Shown: positions 34,561 through 43,389 of the stretch, in pieces
Layout: each line of letters starts with the position of its first letter
Numbering within the stretch: position 1 is the first letter of the stretch
Position numbers and translations under genes: made by a program
DNA from: Parasulfitobacter algicola
Lineage (GTDB): Bacteria > Pseudomonadota > Alphaproteobacteria > Rhodobacterales > Rhodobacteraceae
Assembly: GCF_013315265.1 (NCBI RefSeq)
Contig: NZ_JABUFE010000013.1
Span: 28,932 to 92,931 of the forward strand
DNA: 64,000 nucleotides
Direction: 5' to 3'
The notes under the pieces: generated by a model
What the model saw: the letters and a program-made list of their open reading frames with translations, nothing else
The model's database searches: none
What the model was told of the DNA's origin: nothing

Positions 34561-34851
34561 TCAAATCTCTGCATCGTACCTCAAGTCTTGGGCCGGAACG
34601 ATCTCGGCCCCCATATACCTGATGAAAGCAATCCCGATATCGTGTTTATGACGGTCGCGAAAACGCAAGTTTGCTTCGGGTCCACAATCGTCGGCCAACA
34701 TAACCCATTCAGCAAATTCATCTGCAGACACCTGCCCATATTCAGGAATGAAGTCAGTCACATGCATTCTCTTTCCATTGACTACACTTCCACAATACCC
34801 ATGGCCGACGCAAACATAGTGCATCAGCTTTCGGAAACGATTTTCTGACAT
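34561..34851 (-). CDS. Hypothetical protein
   Basis: A 96-residue soluble protein with no motif I recognise. Its composition looks like a real protein: mixed hydrophobic and charged residues, a Gly/Cys/His-rich start (HYVCVGHGYCGSVVNGKR), then VTDFIPEYGQVSADEFAEWV, which predicts a short helical domain. ATG 34851 lacks a strong ribosome-binding site. It is the only plausible reading frame in the gene-poor 34.1-35.4 kb stretch, and the palindrome-rich DNA at 35020-35310 lies upstream of it, so that DNA may be its control region. Confidence 0.5.
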   Translation of the reverse strand: MSENRFRKLMHYVCVGHGYCGSVVNGKRMHVTDFIPEYGQVSADEFAEWVMLADDCGPEANLRFRDRHKHDIGIAFIRYMGAEIVPAQDLRYDAEI

Positions 34852-35384
34852 TTTGTTTTCGACACGCTATGGCTGTCGTGCGGCACTCAGCAAGTGCATT
34901 TCAGTTTCAACGTCCAAGTAGTTATAACGTCCTCATGGGTCGCACAACTAACTTCTTCGTTTCTGGGTGACTACAAAGGTGATCAGGCCTGCCATCCAAA
35001 TTTTCTTACCCAAACCTTAACGCTGCAAATTTTGCAAAGTTTTCGATTCGATTTTTGTAAAGTTGCAAAGTTTGGCACCGTACGGTGCGATTTATGAGAC
35101 GTTAATGGCCTCGGGAAATGGTTAACTAGGGCAGAGTGTTACCGAACTCTATCGCCTCCGCGCGCGTTGACATGAACTTTATCCACAGGGTGATTTCAGG
35201 CAAAATCCGTGGGAATCACGAAATCGCGGCAAATCCTACGAAAAATGTGCAAATTGCACATCTGAATTGTGCAGCTTTACGGTAAATGTGCAATTTGCAC
35301 ACGTGAATTTGCCACTGTACGCAGCATTAAGATTTGTGACCTTGCGTCAAAATCCACTGCTATGATGGCCTGAATACCCCTAAA
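34852..35384. promoter_or_regulatory. Palindrome-rich intergenic region downstream of scpA
   Basis: No gene is found in these 533 bases. Elements seen, left to right: TTTGCAAA at 35031-35038 with a GTTGCAAA variant at 35062-35069; a perfect 14-bp palindrome GCACCGTACGGTGC at 35075-35088; a DnaA-box sequence TTATCCACA at 35179-35187; and two palindromic repeats at 35245 and 35286 described separately. The TTTGCAAA sites resemble those before pccB and its regulator. The only gene they could drive is the leftward small ORF ending at 34561, or an untranslated RNA. Confidence 0.5.
35245..35309. repeat. Two direct copies of a 24-bp palindrome-containing repeat
   Basis: Copy 1 at 35245-35268 and copy 2 at 35286-35309 agree at 21 of 24 positions with a 41-bp period. 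Each contains a palindrome of the form TGTGCAA-N-TTGCACA followed by TGAATT. The spacing, close to four helical turns, would put both on one DNA face, as expected for cooperative binding of a dimeric regulator. Confidence 0.65.
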
Positions 35385-37523
35385 CTAAGCCGCGTCCTGT
35401 CTGGCTTCTCGGATCAATCGCAAGATATCCTGCGCGGCTTCGGGGATGTTGGTCCCGGGGCCGAAAATCGCCTTAACCCCTGAATTATAAAGGAAATCAT
35501 AATCCTGCTGCGGAATGACTCCGCCGCAAATCACGATGATATCGCCCGCACCCTGAGCCTTCAAAGCCTCAACCAGCTTCGGCGCCAGCGTTTTGTGCCC
35601 CGCCGCCTGACTGCTGATCCCGATCACATGAACATCATTATCAACAGCATCCTGCGCCGCCTCGTCCGGGGTCTGGAAAAGCGGCCCCACATCGACGTCA
35701 AACCCTATATCTGCAAAGGCCGTCGCGATCACTTTCGCCCCGCGATCGTGCCCGTCCTGGCCCATTTTCACAACCAGCATACGGGGGCGGCGGCCCTCAT
35801 CCTCGGCGAAATCTTCGACGGATTTCTGGATGGCGGCGAAACCTTCGTCGCCTTCATATGCTGCACCATAAACACCGGCCAGCGTTTTCACCTCAGCCCG
35901 ATGACGACCGAATGCTTTTTCCATAGCCATGCTAATCTCTCCTACGGATGCGCGGGCGCGCGCGGCCTCAACTGCCGCGTCCAGCAGATTGCCGCCCTTG
36001 GACGCGCGATGTTCCAATTCCACCAGCGCCGCATCGCATTTCGCCTGATCTCGTGTGCTGCGTATGGTTTCAAGCCGCGCAATCTGGCTGTCACGGACGG
36101 CGGCGTTATCAATATCAAGGATGTCAATTTCGTCTTCTTTTTCAAGGCGATACTTGTTGACGCCGACGATTACATCCTCGCCCCGATCGATCAGGGCCTG
36201 ACGCTTGGCCGCAGTTTCTTCAATCCGCAGTTTCGGCATGCCCGAGGCCACGGCCTTGGTCATACCGCCCATTTCCTCGACCTCTTCGATCAGTTTCCAG
36301 GCCTCATCAGCCAGTTGCGCGGTCAGGCTTTCCACATAATACGACCCGGCCAGCGGATCGACGACGTTTGTCACCCCGGTTTCCTCTTGCAGGATCAACT
36401 GGGTATTCCGTGCGATGCGCGCGCTGAATTCGGTGGGCAGCGCGATCGCTTCGTCCAGTGCATTAGTGTGCAGTGACTGTGTGCCGCCCAGCACAGCCGA
36501 CATCGCCTCATACGCGGTGCGGACGACGTTGTTATAGGGGTCCTGTTCCTGAAGACTGACGCCCGAGGTCTGGCAGTGTGTCCGCAGCATCATGGACCGT
36601 GGGTTCTTGGGTTCAAATTCGCTCATGATGCGGTGCCACAACAGACGGGCGGCGCGCAGTTTGGCGGCCTCCATAAAGAAATTCATGCCGATGGCGAAGA
36701 AGAACGACAGGCGGCCAGCGAATTTATCCACGTCCATGCCGCGGGCCAGCGCCGCACGCACGTATTCGCGCCCGTCGGCCAAGGTATAGGCTAGTTCCTG
36801 CACCAGGTTCGCGCCAGCTTCCTGCATATGATAACCTGAAATGCTGATCGAATTGAATTTCGGCATCTCGTTCGAGGTGTATTCGATGATATCCGCAATA
36901 ATCCGCATCGACGGTTCAGGCGGATAAACATAGGTGTTGCGGACCATGAATTCCTTGAGGATATCGTTCTGGATCGTGCCCGACAGTACACTGCGATCAT
37001 GGCCCTGTTCTTCGCCGGTGACGATGAAATTGGCCAGAACCGGGATGACGGCGCCATTCATTGTCATCGACACGCTGACCTTATCCAGCGGGATGCCGTC
37101 GAAGAGAATTTTCATATCCTCGACGCTGTCGATGGCAACACCGGCCTTGCCCACATCGCCCTCAACCCTTGGGTGGTCACTGTCGTACCCGCGATGTGTT
37201 GCCAGATCAAAGGCGACCGATACGCCCTGCTGCCCGGCGGCTAACGCCTTGCGATAAAAGGCATTTGACTCTTCAGCTGTGGAAAAGCCCGCGTATTGCC
37301 GGATGGTCCAGGGGCGACCGGCATACATCGTGGCTTTGACCCCGCGTGTGAACGGCGCGGCCCCGGGAATGGTGCCCAGATGATCAAGGCCCGCGATATC
37401 GTCTTCGGTATAAAGCGGTTTGACCTTGATCCCTTCCAGCGTTTCCCAGGTCAGATCATCCAGCGGACGGCCACGCAGTTCCTGTTCGGCCAGCTTTTTC
37501 CAGTCGTTTGTCTTGTCGGTCAT
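35385..37523 (-). CDS. scpA: Methylmalonyl-CoA mutase
   Basis: Adenosylcobalamin enzyme (712 aa) that interconverts methylmalonyl-CoA and succinyl-CoA, the last step of propionyl-CoA assimilation. It is the fused single-chain type: an N-terminal TIM-barrel with [21 protein letters not shown] and [20 protein letters not shown] substrate-binding blocks, and a C-terminal B12 domain whose [13 protein letters not shown] stretch (DxHxxG) places the histidine that ligates cobalt (about residue 600). AAGGA precedes ATG 37523. The carboxylase subunits lie 3-8 kb upstream on the same strand, so the three enzymes form a pathway cluster, although unrelated genes intervene. Confidence 0.96.
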   Translation of the reverse strand: MTDKTNDWKKLAEQELRGRPLDDLTWETLEGIKVKPLYTEDDIAGLDHLGTIPGAAPFTRGVKATMYAGRPWTIRQYAGFSTAEESNAFYRKALAAGQQGVSVAFDLATHRGYDSDHPRVEGDVGKAGVAIDSVEDMKILFDGIPLDKVSVSMTMNGAVIPVLANFIVTGEEQGHDRSVLSGTIQNDILKEFMVRNTYVYPPEPSMRIIADIIEYTSNEMPKFNSISISGYHMQEAGANLVQELAYTLADGREYVRAALARGMDVDKFAGRLSFFFAIGMNFFMEAAKLRAARLLWHRIMSEFEPKNPRSMMLRTHCQTSGVSLQEQDPYNNVVRTAYEAMSAVLGGTQSLHTNALDEAIALPTEFSARIARNTQLILQEETGVTNVVDPLAGSYYVESLTAQLADEAWKLIEEVEEMGGMTKAVASGMPKLRIEETAAKRQALIDRGEDVIVGVNKYRLEKEDEIDILDIDNAAVRDSQIARLETIRSTRDQAKCDAALVELEHRASKGGNLLDAAVEAARARASVGEISMAMEKAFGRHRAEVKTLAGVYGAAYEGDEGFAAIQKSVEDFAEDEGRRPRMLVVKMGQDGHDRGAKVIATAFADIGFDVDVGPLFQTPDEAAQDAVDNDVHVIGISSQAAGHKTLAPKLVEALKAQGAGDIIVICGGVIPQQDYDFLYNSGVKAIFGPGTNIPEAAQDILRLIREARQDAA

Positions 37524-37538
37524 CTGCGTGTCCTTATG

Positions 37539-37558
37539 TATCCGGGGATCCCCGGGTA
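37539..37558. promoter_or_regulatory. 20-bp near-perfect palindrome just upstream of scpA
   Basis: TATCCGGGGA joined directly to TCCCCGGGTA; 9 of 10 positions pair, with a 14-bp perfect core CCGGGGATCCCCGG. It lies 16-35 bp upstream of the scpA start, between promoter position and ribosome-binding site. The lack of a loop favours a protein operator over an RNA hairpin. No TTTGCAAA site is present here, so scpA may be under different control from pccB. Confidence 0.5.
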
Positions 37559-37694
37559 TTTATCTTGTCTTATAGCATATTTGCGGCAGCTGTGGCGGAT
37601 CAGACCCATATGTGCCGCTGTGCTGAAACGGGTTGAATTTGACCTATTCGTATTTCCCAAGAATGCGCTTATATCAATGCTAACAGGAGACCCA

Positions 37695-38177
37695 ATGAAA
37701 CGCATTTTCACACTGATCTTTTCCATCGCCCTTGCCACACCGCTGTGGTCTGATTCGGCAGCCGACCCCGTTTTGGTCGTTAAGCCTATTGACCAATGGC
37801 GTGCGGACCCCAAAGTGCAACTGGATGCAATCGACATTGATCTGAACGATTTTATCTGGTTGGCGCGCCCTGTCGTCGTGTTTGCCGACAGCCCGAATGA
37901 CCCGCGCCTGCGCGAACAGATCGAATTGCTGGCCGCGCGGTCCGATGTGTTGGCTGAACGCGATGTCGTTGTTTTAATTGACAGTAATCCCGATGCGAAC
38001 TCAGACATCCGCCGCAAATTGCGCCCGCGCGGCTTTATGTTGGTGCTGATCGGCAAGGATGGCGGCGTCAAATTGCGCAAACCATTTCCGTGGGACGTGC
38101 GTGAATTATCACGTGTGATCGACAAAATGCCGCTGCGGCAACAGGAAATTCGTGATAAAAGAAATGCGGGTAGATAA
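37695..38177 (+). CDS. DUF4174 periplasmic protein
   Basis: A 160-residue exported protein. Residues 1-19 form a Sec signal peptide (MKRIFTLIFSIALATPLWS). The mature part contains LARPVVVFADSPNDPRLREQ, ERDVVVLIDS, and GFMLVLIGKDGGVKLRKPFPW, the pattern of DUF4174, which has a thioredoxin-like strand order without catalytic cysteines. The function is unknown. GGAGA lies ahead of ATG 37695; the frame opens much further left but overlaps scpA on the other strand. It is the only rightward gene in the propionate region and is divergent from scpA. Confidence 0.8.
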   Translation: MKRIFTLIFSIALATPLWSDSAADPVLVVKPIDQWRADPKVQLDAIDIDLNDFIWLARPVVVFADSPNDPRLREQIELLAARSDVLAERDVVVLIDSNPDANSDIRRKLRPRGFMLVLIGKDGGVKLRKPFPWDVRELSRVIDKMPLRQQEIRDKRNAGR

Positions 38178-38287
38178 GCGAAACCCTTGAAATTTCGCCA
38201 ATTTCTGCTTAGTATAAAAATTAACGGATCATTCCGGAAAAATTTCGCGTACGAGGGATATTTTAATGTCGAATACAAGGAATACAC

Positions 38288-38956
38288 CTATTCCCGTGAC
38301 GGGCCGGACGGGTCCACGTCCGGGGTATTGATTTCACTGGGTTTTTTCTGACTTTCTTCTTTCGATAATGCTTTTACTTCTGTGGCGACACGCACTTCTT
38401 GATCGCGTGCCTTGGCCCGACCGCCTTCTGCAAAGGCTGTAATCATCTTCAACGCATAGTTTCCATCGGCCAGCGCCTGCGTTTTCAGGGCGATATAATC
38501 CGAATACATAGCCGCACGGCGCTCATGATCCAATTCTTTAAAGCCATCCCCACGCATGTCAGTGACCAATGATTCAATCGCAAACAACTGATTATAATAG
38601 GCCACAACCGGGTCGATGCTGGTACGTGGCAAGATATGGATTTCCGGCAAAATTGTGCGAAAAATCGTGTCATTCTGTTCGGTCGGGATCAGCGGAATAA
38701 ATCCGGGATTTTCGCGCATATGGGCCAGCATTTGGTCGCGGTAAGCCAAAAGCGCCTCTTCGCTTTGAAGGTTTTCCAGATAGGATGCAATTTCAGCATA
38801 AAGCGCGCGGTGGACATCGCGCAGCCGTTCTTCGCGCTGGCGTAGACGGGCGCGGCGGTTCTGGCGGCCATTGACCATCCAACCAACAGCCACAACAGCC
38901 CCAGCCACAAAAGCCTGCTGAACACGTGGATCAATATAGGGTTCTAGAAAAACCAT
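38288..38956 (-). CDS. Membrane-anchored helical protein, unknown function
   Basis: A 222-residue protein that I do not recognise. One hydrophobic helix (about residues 13-28) is followed by a very basic stretch (GRQNRRARLRQREERLRDVH) and a long, mostly helical cytosolic domain (SYLENLQSEEALLAYRDQ, AAMYSDYIALKTQAL) ending in a charged, probably disordered tail (KALSKEESQKKPSEINTP). This topology suggests a membrane-tethered scaffold or sensor. It starts 9 nt after the Y-family polymerase stop and should be in the same transcript, so SOS induction is possible but unproven. Confidence 0.65.
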   Translation of the reverse strand: MVFLEPYIDPRVQQAFVAGAVVAVGWMVNGRQNRRARLRQREERLRDVHRALYAEIASYLENLQSEEALLAYRDQMLAHMRENPGFIPLIPTEQNDTIFRTILPEIHILPRTSIDPVVAYYNQLFAIESLVTDMRGDGFKELDHERRAAMYSDYIALKTQALADGNYALKMITAFAEGGRAKARDQEVRVATEVKALSKEESQKKPSEINTPDVDPSGPSRE

Positions 38957-38965
38957 AAAGCATTC

Positions 38966-40216
38966 CTATTCATTAAATTCCGCCGGATCCGGAATACGGC
39001 CAAACGCGATTTTCGCCCCAGTATAGGGCACCGTATGCGGGGGCAATTCGCCAAAGCGCACGGTGTTTTGCCCAAACTTGCTGTTCAGCGCATCGATCGC
39101 CAGACACAAACCTTCGCGCTGTGTGACATGGCCTGCCTCGCGATCTTCGAACAGATCGGCGACATGGGCATCGACCGCCTGTAATCCGCCCAACATCACC
39201 GACACAGACAGGGGTTTCAAGGGCTTCAATTGTCGCCAGTACCGGTCGAAAGTGCGCAGCAGATCGAATGTATCCTGGGTTGCCCCGATACTGCCGTCGG
39301 CGCCCAACCGCCCTTTGACCGCACATTTCACACTGACCGACAGGCCGCGGGCAAACAGGCCTTCGCGGCGCAAACGCGAGGCGGCTTTGATCAGCAGGCG
39401 CCGCGCAACAAGACGTGCGCCGTCGGGTTTGCGGTTTTTGGGCGTCAGCACTTGACCGTGGCCCAGCGAATGGCGCTGCGTCGCAGGATAAATCACCGTT
39501 TCGCCATGCAACTGGCGCAGAAACCGTTCGCCTTCGACGCTGCGCCACAGGTGTCGGGCTGCTTTCGGCGACATGGCATAAAGCGTTGACACATCGTGAA
39601 TGCCCGCCCGCGTCAACCGCCCCATGATCCCGCGCGAAATGCCTGGAATATCGTTTAGTTCCAGCGCTTTGATCTTGTCCGGCAGCACATCGGGCGTCAG
39701 CCAATTCAGACCTTCGGGTTTCTGCAATTCGGCGGCGATCTTGGCCAGCAGCTTGTTGGGCCCCACACCCACCGAGCAGCGCAAAGCCGGACTGACTTGA
39801 TCCTTGATCGCGCGCTGCAGGCCCGCACCGATCTGTAATGCGGTGTTCAGATTGCGTTCCCGGCCCAAAAGTTTGCACGAACATTCGTCGACCGAATGCA
39901 CCTTGTCGATGGGGATCACCGTTTCGACGGCCGTACGAATGCGATGATGGTAATCGACAAACAGATCGTGTTCGGCCGCACGAAACTGAATGCCCGGGCA
40001 CATCTGCTGCGCTTCGGCCATGCGGGTACCCATGCGCACGCCAAATTTCTTGGCCTCGACACTGGCCGCGATACAGGTTGCGCGGGGCGATAGGGTGGTC
40101 ACCACGCCCAATGGTTTGCCCACCAGATCGCGTTCTTCGGCCTGAAAAACCGACGCGAAATAAGAGTTCATATCGAAAAACAGAACGTTGACGGACTGTG
40201 CCATGGTGCGACTCAT
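38966..40216 (-). CDS. Y-family DNA polymerase (DinB-like)
   Basis: A 416-residue translesion polymerase of the DinB/Pol IV group. The palm carries FFDMNSYFASV (about residues 13-23; first metal aspartate and a phenylalanine steric gate) and SVDECSCK (about 107-114; the D-E metal pair). The helix-hairpin-helix region ALELNDIPGISRGIMGRLTRAG and a little-finger domain follow. It lacks a C-terminal beta-clamp motif that I can identify with certainty. All catalytic acids are present, so it is not an ImuB-type inactive paralogue. A LexA box lies directly upstream. ATG 40216 or 40204 may be used. It is located, unexpectedly, between pccA and scpA. Confidence 0.88.
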   Translation of the reverse strand: MSRTMAQSVNVLFFDMNSYFASVFQAEERDLVGKPLGVVTTLSPRATCIAASVEAKKFGVRMGTRMAEAQQMCPGIQFRAAEHDLFVDYHHRIRTAVETVIPIDKVHSVDECSCKLLGRERNLNTALQIGAGLQRAIKDQVSPALRCSVGVGPNKLLAKIAAELQKPEGLNWLTPDVLPDKIKALELNDIPGISRGIMGRLTRAGIHDVSTLYAMSPKAARHLWRSVEGERFLRQLHGETVIYPATQRHSLGHGQVLTPKNRKPDGARLVARRLLIKAASRLRREGLFARGLSVSVKCAVKGRLGADGSIGATQDTFDLLRTFDRYWRQLKPLKPLSVSVMLGGLQAVDAHVADLFEDREAGHVTQREGLCLAIDALNSKFGQNTVRFGELPPHTVPYTGAKIAFGRIPDPAEFNE

Positions 40217-40228
40217 TTTGACTGGATG

Positions 40229-40254
40229 GTTCTAATTTAGAACAAATAGAGAAC
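40229..40254 (-). promoter_or_regulatory. LexA (SOS) box upstream of the Y-family polymerase
   Basis: The sequence reads GAAC-N7-GAAC at 40240-40254 (GTTC-N7-GTTC on the gene strand), the alphaproteobacterial LexA consensus. A third half-site GTTC at 40229-40232 is also spaced by 7 bases. It lies 13-38 bp ahead of the start codon, where repressor would block transcription. Confidence 0.88.
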
Positions 40255-40328
40255 ATTTTTCCAGTCCTGAGTTTCAAATTTCCCAAATTATGCTGATATG
40301 TCACGGGGAAATCGCGGCGCATGGCGGG

Positions 40329-42329
40329 TTATTCAAACTCCATGATGACGTCATCTACAGCTAGGTTATCGCCCGCATTTGCATTGATTTTCGTGACTTT
40401 AGCCGTGCGTTCAGCGCGCAGGATATTTTCCATTTTCATCGCTTCGACTGTGCAAAGCGCCTGACCATCCTGCACCTCGTCTCCTGCTTGAACAGCGACG
40501 TTCACGATCAACCCCGGCATCGGACACAACAACAGTTTTGACGTGTCGGGCGCCACTTTTTCCGGCATCAGACGGGCCAGTTCAGCCTGTCGCGGGGTAT
40601 AAAGTTTAACCGCCAGATCAGCGCCCCGGAATCTCAAGCGGAAGCCGCCCGACACCTTGCCGACCTTGACGATCATGGGTGTGTCGTCGATCTGCAAAAC
40701 GGCCAGGCTGTCGCCGGGCGTCCAATCACTGACAACGCGGTGGGTCGTACCATCATCAAAGGAAACGGTCGCCCCTTTTGGGTCCGCCGCGATGGTTACA
40801 GGCCATTCATACCCATCGATCAATACGACCCAATCATCGCCTACCTTGCGTTCGTGATTGTCCATTCGTCCCGACACACGGGTGCGTCGAATTTCAGCCA
40901 CGCGGTACATGGCAGCGGCTGCCGCAGACAACTTACGCAAATCATCCTGTGGCAAGGTAACGCCCTGAAACCCCTCTGGGAATTCTTCTTCGATAAAGGC
41001 CGTCGTGATGTTGCCCGATGTGAATTTCGGATGGTCCATCACCGCACTCAGAAACGGCAGGTTGTGACCGATCCCTTCCAGTTCAAAGGCATCCAGGGCG
41101 TTGCGCATATGGTCAATTGCCTGAGCCCGATCCGGACCCCAGGTGCATAGTTTGGCGATCATCGGGTCGTAATACATGCTGATTTCACCCCCTTCAAATA
41201 CGCCGGTATCATTGCGCACCACATGGGTTGCATCCGTGATTTCAGCGGGCGGGCGATAGCGGGTCAGACGCCCGATCGAAGGCAGAAAGTTGCGATAAGG
41301 ATCTTCGGCATAAAGCCTGCTTTCCATGGCCCAACCGTTCAGTTTCACGTCATCCTGGCTGATCGACAGCTTTTCGCCATTCGCCACGCGGATCATCTGT
41401 TCGACCAGATCAATACCGGTGATCAGCTCGGTCACCGGGTGTTCGACCTGCAGGCGTGTGTTCATTTCCAGAAAATAGAAATTGCGGTCGCCATCAACGA
41501 TAAACTCTACGGTACCTGCACTGGTATAGCCAACGGCCTGAGCCAGCGCGCAACTTTGTTCGCCCATTGCTTTGCGGGTGGCTTCATCCAGGAAAGGGCT
41601 AGGCGCCTCTTCAATCACCTTCTGGTTCCGACGCTGGATCGAACATTCGCGTTCACCCAGATAGATGCAGTTGCCATGGGCGTCGGCCAGCACCTGAATT
41701 TCGATGTGACGGGGTTGGGTTACGAATTTCTCGATAAAGATCCGGTCATCGCCGAAACTGTTGGCGGCCTCGTTTTTCGATGACTGAAACCCTTCGCGTG
41801 CTTCATCATCGTTCCAGGCGATCCGCATGCCCTTGCCGCCGCCGCCAGCGCTGGCCTTGATCATCACTGGATAGCCGATTTCCCCTGAGATTTTGACCGC
41901 TTCATCGGCATCTTTGATCAGCCCCATATTGCCGGGCACAATGCTAACGTCAGCCTCTTGCGCGATTTTCTTTGAGGTGATTTTATCGCCCATGCTTTCA
42001 ATGGCACCGGAGGGCGGGCCGATAAAGGCAACGCCTTCCTTGGCCAAGGCTTCGGCAAAGAGCTTATTTTCAGACAGAAATCCATAGCCAGGGTGAACCG
42101 CCTCGGCCCTTGTTTGGCGAACGGCCTGCATCACTTTATCAATAACAATATAGGACTGATTGGCAGGCGACGGTCCGATATGCACAGCCTCATCCGCCAT
42201 TTTGACGTGCAAGGCATTTTTATCGGCATCTGAGTAGATTGCCACAGTTTGAATGCCCATCTTGCGCGCGGTTTTGATGACGCGACACGCAATTTCGCCG
42301 CGGTTTGCGATCAATATTTTCTTGAACAT
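40329..42329 (-). CDS. pccA: Propionyl-CoA carboxylase alpha subunit (biotin carboxylase and carrier)
   Basis: A 666-residue biotin-dependent subunit. The biotin carboxylase domain (about 1-445) has the ATP loop ASAGGGGKGMRIAW (about residues 160-173), ILVLADAHGN, EMNTRLQVEHPVTE and the MESRLYAEDP stretch. A middle linker (BT domain) follows, and the C-terminal carrier domain ends with EAMKMENI, whose lysine is biotinylated (about 35 residues from the end). With pccB it carboxylates propionyl-CoA to methylmalonyl-CoA. AAGGA precedes ATG 42329. A terminator just upstream suggests that it has its own promoter or partial readthrough from pccB. Confidence 0.95.
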   Translation of the reverse strand: MFKKILIANRGEIACRVIKTARKMGIQTVAIYSDADKNALHVKMADEAVHIGPSPANQSYIVIDKVMQAVRQTRAEAVHPGYGFLSENKLFAEALAKEGVAFIGPPSGAIESMGDKITSKKIAQEADVSIVPGNMGLIKDADEAVKISGEIGYPVMIKASAGGGGKGMRIAWNDDEAREGFQSSKNEAANSFGDDRIFIEKFVTQPRHIEIQVLADAHGNCIYLGERECSIQRRNQKVIEEAPSPFLDEATRKAMGEQSCALAQAVGYTSAGTVEFIVDGDRNFYFLEMNTRLQVEHPVTELITGIDLVEQMIRVANGEKLSISQDDVKLNGWAMESRLYAEDPYRNFLPSIGRLTRYRPPAEITDATHVVRNDTGVFEGGEISMYYDPMIAKLCTWGPDRAQAIDHMRNALDAFELEGIGHNLPFLSAVMDHPKFTSGNITTAFIEEEFPEGFQGVTLPQDDLRKLSAAAAAMYRVAEIRRTRVSGRMDNHERKVGDDWVVLIDGYEWPVTIAADPKGATVSFDDGTTHRVVSDWTPGDSLAVLQIDDTPMIVKVGKVSGGFRLRFRGADLAVKLYTPRQAELARLMPEKVAPDTSKLLLCPMPGLIVNVAVQAGDEVQDGQALCTVEAMKMENILRAERTAKVTKINANAGDNLAVDDVIMEFE

Positions 42330-42356
42330 CCCGTATCCTTTTGGACCTTAGTCAAA

Positions 42357-42394
42357 CAGAAAAAGCCACCGGCGCGCCCTTTGCCGATGGCTTT
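42357..42394 (-). terminator. Rho-independent terminator between lipoprotein gene and pccA
   Basis: On the minus strand AAAGCCATCGGC pairs with GCCGGTGGCTTT (one G-U), loop of about 9 bases, followed by a T-run (the AAAAA at 42360-42364 on the plus strand). It lies 44 bases downstream of the 68-residue lipoprotein gene and 28 bases ahead of pccA. Confidence 0.85.
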
Positions 42395-42437
42395 GATTGT
42401 CTTGTTTTCTGGGCGCAAAGCGCCAGAGTTTATTGTA

Positions 42438-42644
42438 TTATTGACAGACGCGAACGCCTGCGTCGTCACAGAACACACCTGCGGCACCACCGATAACGGC
42501 ACCGGCAAGAATGCTGCTGTCCAACGCACCAGCGATAACAGCGCCGGTTGCAGCGCCTGCGGCACCGCGTTCAACATCATTATCACATGCCGCCAAGACA
42601 CCAAAAACTGCGACAAAAGCCGCCAATTTGCAAACTCTAACCAT
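42438..42644 (-). CDS. Small glycine-zipper lipoprotein
   Basis: A 68-residue lipoprotein. The signal peptide ends in a lipobox, VLAAC, with the modified cysteine at residue 20. The mature protein contains GAAGAATGAVIAGALDSSIL and AGAVIGGAAGVFC, a glycine-zipper repeat typical of small outer-membrane or periplasmic lipoproteins, and ends in two cysteines (FCDDAGVRVCQ), which may form a disulfide. The function is unknown. It is followed by a strong terminator, so it forms its own short transcript or ends the pccB transcript. A TTTGCAAA 8-mer falls in its early codons (42627-42634), possibly by chance. Confidence 0.8.
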   Translation of the reverse strand: MVRVCKLAAFVAVFGVLAACDNDVERGAAGAATGAVIAGALDSSILAGAVIGGAAGVFCDDAGVRVCQ

Positions 42645-42906
42645 CTTTTTTCTACTCCTGCTCCACGCTTAGGGCGCGATGATCTTATTCTGGCTTCCCT
42701 AAAAAATGGCCTGACCCGACTTTGGGCCAGGCCAGTCGTTTGGGGAAGGGTATGGTCTTTCCAAACCATGACAGGATGGTCGTCTGTACGTCCTGCCGTA
42801 CCAAAAATCGTGCCCAGTTCGGGCGGATTTGCATAGTCTACAGATGTACAGATGATATTTTGAGCCAATTTTCGCTGAAATCGAGCTGTGTCGCGCAACA
42901 TAATGC

Positions 42907-43257
42907 TTAACCTTTGCCAAAAATTTCAGGAAAAGAGATTTGAGCCGCGCGAACATCAATGCGCAACATCGCGTCATAGGAGATCGGATCAAAGGGATCT
43001 TCGTCTGCGACAACCTCGCGACCAAACAGCCAAGACAGACGTCCGGCATCCAGATTTCCGCGTTCAAATGGCTGATCCCCAAAACAATCCCAAAGGGCCG
43101 TCATAAATCCCAAATCGGCCCGGCGATCTGCTGGTTTTCGGTCGGCAAATCGTTCGCGTACGACTAAAGGCGTAGGCCCCGCTTTGCTTTCACGACGAAT
43201 CGTAAACTGAAAATCTGTACCTGGAAGACGCCCTGGAAACCCGCGGTGCTTTTTCAT
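42907..43257 (-). CDS. Conserved-looking protein between pccB and pccA, unknown function
   Basis: A 116-residue soluble protein without recognisable motif. It is charged and rich in Arg, Asp and Phe (FPGRLPGTDFQFTIRRESKA, then SWLFGREVVADEDPFDPISY). No signal peptide or membrane segment is seen. ATG 43257 is preferred to GTG 43263; AGAAAGA lies upstream. Its position inside the propionyl-CoA carboxylase cluster makes a link with that pathway conceivable, but nothing in the sequence proves it. Confidence 0.6.
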   Translation of the reverse strand: MKKHRGFPGRLPGTDFQFTIRRESKAGPTPLVVRERFADRKPADRRADLGFMTALWDCFGDQPFERGNLDAGRLSWLFGREVVADEDPFDPISYDAMLRIDVRAAQISFPEIFGKG

Positions 43258-43352
43258 GACCACAGTCTTTCTGACGATTTTAGTGTGAGTGTATTTATGA
43301 GGCGGCTAAGCCGGACATTTAAAAATATGAATTGTCTTAAATAATTAAATCT

Positions 43353-43379
43353 GCGGGCGGGCCCCAGGGCCCGCACCGC
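43353..43379 (-). terminator. GC-rich hairpin downstream of the 45-residue lipoprotein gene
   Basis: An 11-bp stem with one bulge, GCGG(T)GCGGGCC pairing with GGCCCGCCCGC around a 4-base loop, on the minus strand 11 bases after the lipoprotein stop. The following bases are AT-rich (AGATTTAATT) but not a clean T-run, so termination strength is uncertain. Confidence 0.6.
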
Positions 43380-43389
43380 AAGTTTTATA

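Noticed and set aside
34247..34651. Rightward 134-codon open frame over the GC-rich hairpins
   Set aside because: The translated hairpins give Arg/Pro-rich low-complexity sequence, and the frame overlaps the more credible leftward ORF at 34561-34851.
35179..35187. A perfect DnaA box TTATCCACA in the gene-poor region, suggesting a replication origin
   Set aside because: Only one strong box was found, and none of the genes that usually flank alphaproteobacterial origins is near. A single 9-mer is expected by chance in sequence of this size.
37296..37694. N-terminal extension of the DUF4174 gene
   Set aside because: The extension lies on the opposite strand of scpA, and the internal ATG 37695 has a good ribosome-binding site and signal peptide.
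38973..40322. A 449-codon open frame on the same strand as the Y-family polymerase
   Set aside because: It is the polymerase gene read in another phase. The product is rich in Arg, Gly and Cys with no family motif, whereas the overlapping frame encodes a clear polymerase.
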